Shown here: positions 22,501 to 22,692 of the stretch, piece by piece
Layout: each line of letters opens with the position of its first letter
Position numbering within the stretch: the first letter of the stretch is position 1
Assembly (NCBI GenBank): GCA_963662035.1
Contig: CAVLDO010000023.1
Span: 1-22,692, forward strand
Length of the DNA stretch: 22,692 nt
Source: Equibacterium sp963662035
GTDB taxonomy: Bacteria > Bacteroidota > Bacteroidia > Bacteroidales > UBA932
Direction of reading: 5' to 3'
The notes under the pieces: generated by a model
What the model was told of the DNA's origin: nothing
Seen by the model: the letters and a program-made list of their open reading frames with translations, nothing else
The model's database searches: none
Position numbers and translations under genes: made by a program

Positions 22501-22692
22501 AGGCCGCTCGCGCATCAGCGCTCCGCCTAAAGGGGCTTGGGGCTGTTTCTTCGCTGCGAGGCCGCTCGCGCATCAGCGCTCCGCCTAAATGGGACTTAGG
22601 GCTGTTTGTTCGCTGCGAGACCCGCGCATCAGCGCTCCGCCTAAAGGGGCTTGGCGGGTAGAAAAAATACCCGCTACGCCCCTTTAGGCATC
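22501..22692. repeat. Three tandem copies of a roughly 57-bp repeat at the window end
   Basis: A 23-bp core beginning CGCGCATCAGCGCTCC and ending GCCTAAA is identical at 22509-22531, 22567-22589 and 22623-22645 (spacing 58 and 56 bp). The first two units share further sequence, including GGGCTGTTT and TCGCTGCGAG. The third unit diverges into the large hairpin at 22639-22689. No reading frame across it looks like a real protein. It may be a dispersed REP/BIME-like element that continues past the edge. Confidence 0.8.
22639..22689. repeat. Long near-perfect hairpin using the repeat core as one arm
   Basis: GCCTAAAGGGGC (22639-22650) pairs with GCCCCTTTAGGC (22678-22689), and GCGGGTA (22654-22660) with TACCCGC (22668-22674). 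The 3-nt join between them (TTG against TAC) gives one mismatch, one A-T and one G-U. The loop is GAAAAAA. The stem is about 22 bp. The right arm is an inverted copy of the direct-repeat core, suggesting head-to-head repeat units. Confidence 0.8.

Noticed and set aside
22388..22661. Small open frames in the terminal repeats (about 60 residues each)
   Set aside because: They follow the repeat units, lack a convincing start context and have no family features.
22639..22689. Integron attC site
   Set aside because: The arms contain GCCTAAA/TTTAGGC but lack the required GTTRRRY/RYYYAAC core, and no integrase or cassette genes are present.

Overview
The window looks like a chromosomal piece of a GC-rich member of the Bacteroidales (Bacteroidota). 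The evidence is BACON-domain and DUF4988-type lipoproteins, a DUF3575/DUF3868-type gene pair, Bacteroidota-type promoters (TTTG, 18-21 bp spacer, TAnnTTTG) and a general lack of Shine-Dalgarno sequences. Genus cannot be assigned from the sequence; Rikenellaceae-like or related uncultured gut families are only a guess.

Positions 1-12853 form a cell-surface locus, all on the minus strand. The upstream operon (12853 to 6970) encodes three lipoproteins of modular design: a short one with only a putative TIM-barrel glycosidase-like domain, a second with DUF4988 + BACON + the same glycosidase-like domain, and a third with DUF4988 + two BACON domains + a beta-propeller glycosidase-like domain. The downstream operon (6803 to the left edge) has its own promoter with a striking palindrome. 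It encodes a DUF3575-like outer-membrane barrel, a DUF3868/OmpA-like/TPR protein and a giant lipoprotein with at least 16 BACON repeats that runs off the window. The first two genes resemble the accessory pair of Mfa/Fim-type fimbria loci, but a BACON fibre stands where a fimbrillin would be expected. This is the best candidate here for an undescribed surface appendage or adhesin.

Positions 12935-17385 hold metH and metF, overlapping by 4 bp (methyl-tetrahydrofolate production and methionine synthesis). A GC-rich tandem array of 16-17 bp units follows (17425-17665), reaching the stop codon of a convergent TrmH/SpoU-type RNA methyltransferase. glyA (18283-19563), divergent from that methyltransferase, supplies one-carbon units to the same folate pathway. 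rpsO and pnp (19647-22310) follow in the widely conserved order, with a GC-rich hairpin between them.

The last 380 bp have no convincing gene. They hold a terminator-like hairpin, two small palindromes, a three-copy direct repeat of about 57 bp and a long near-perfect hairpin at the window edge. The main novelty candidates are the BACON-fibre operon and its palindromic promoter, the domain shuffling among the three lipoproteins, and the two intergenic repeat arrays.
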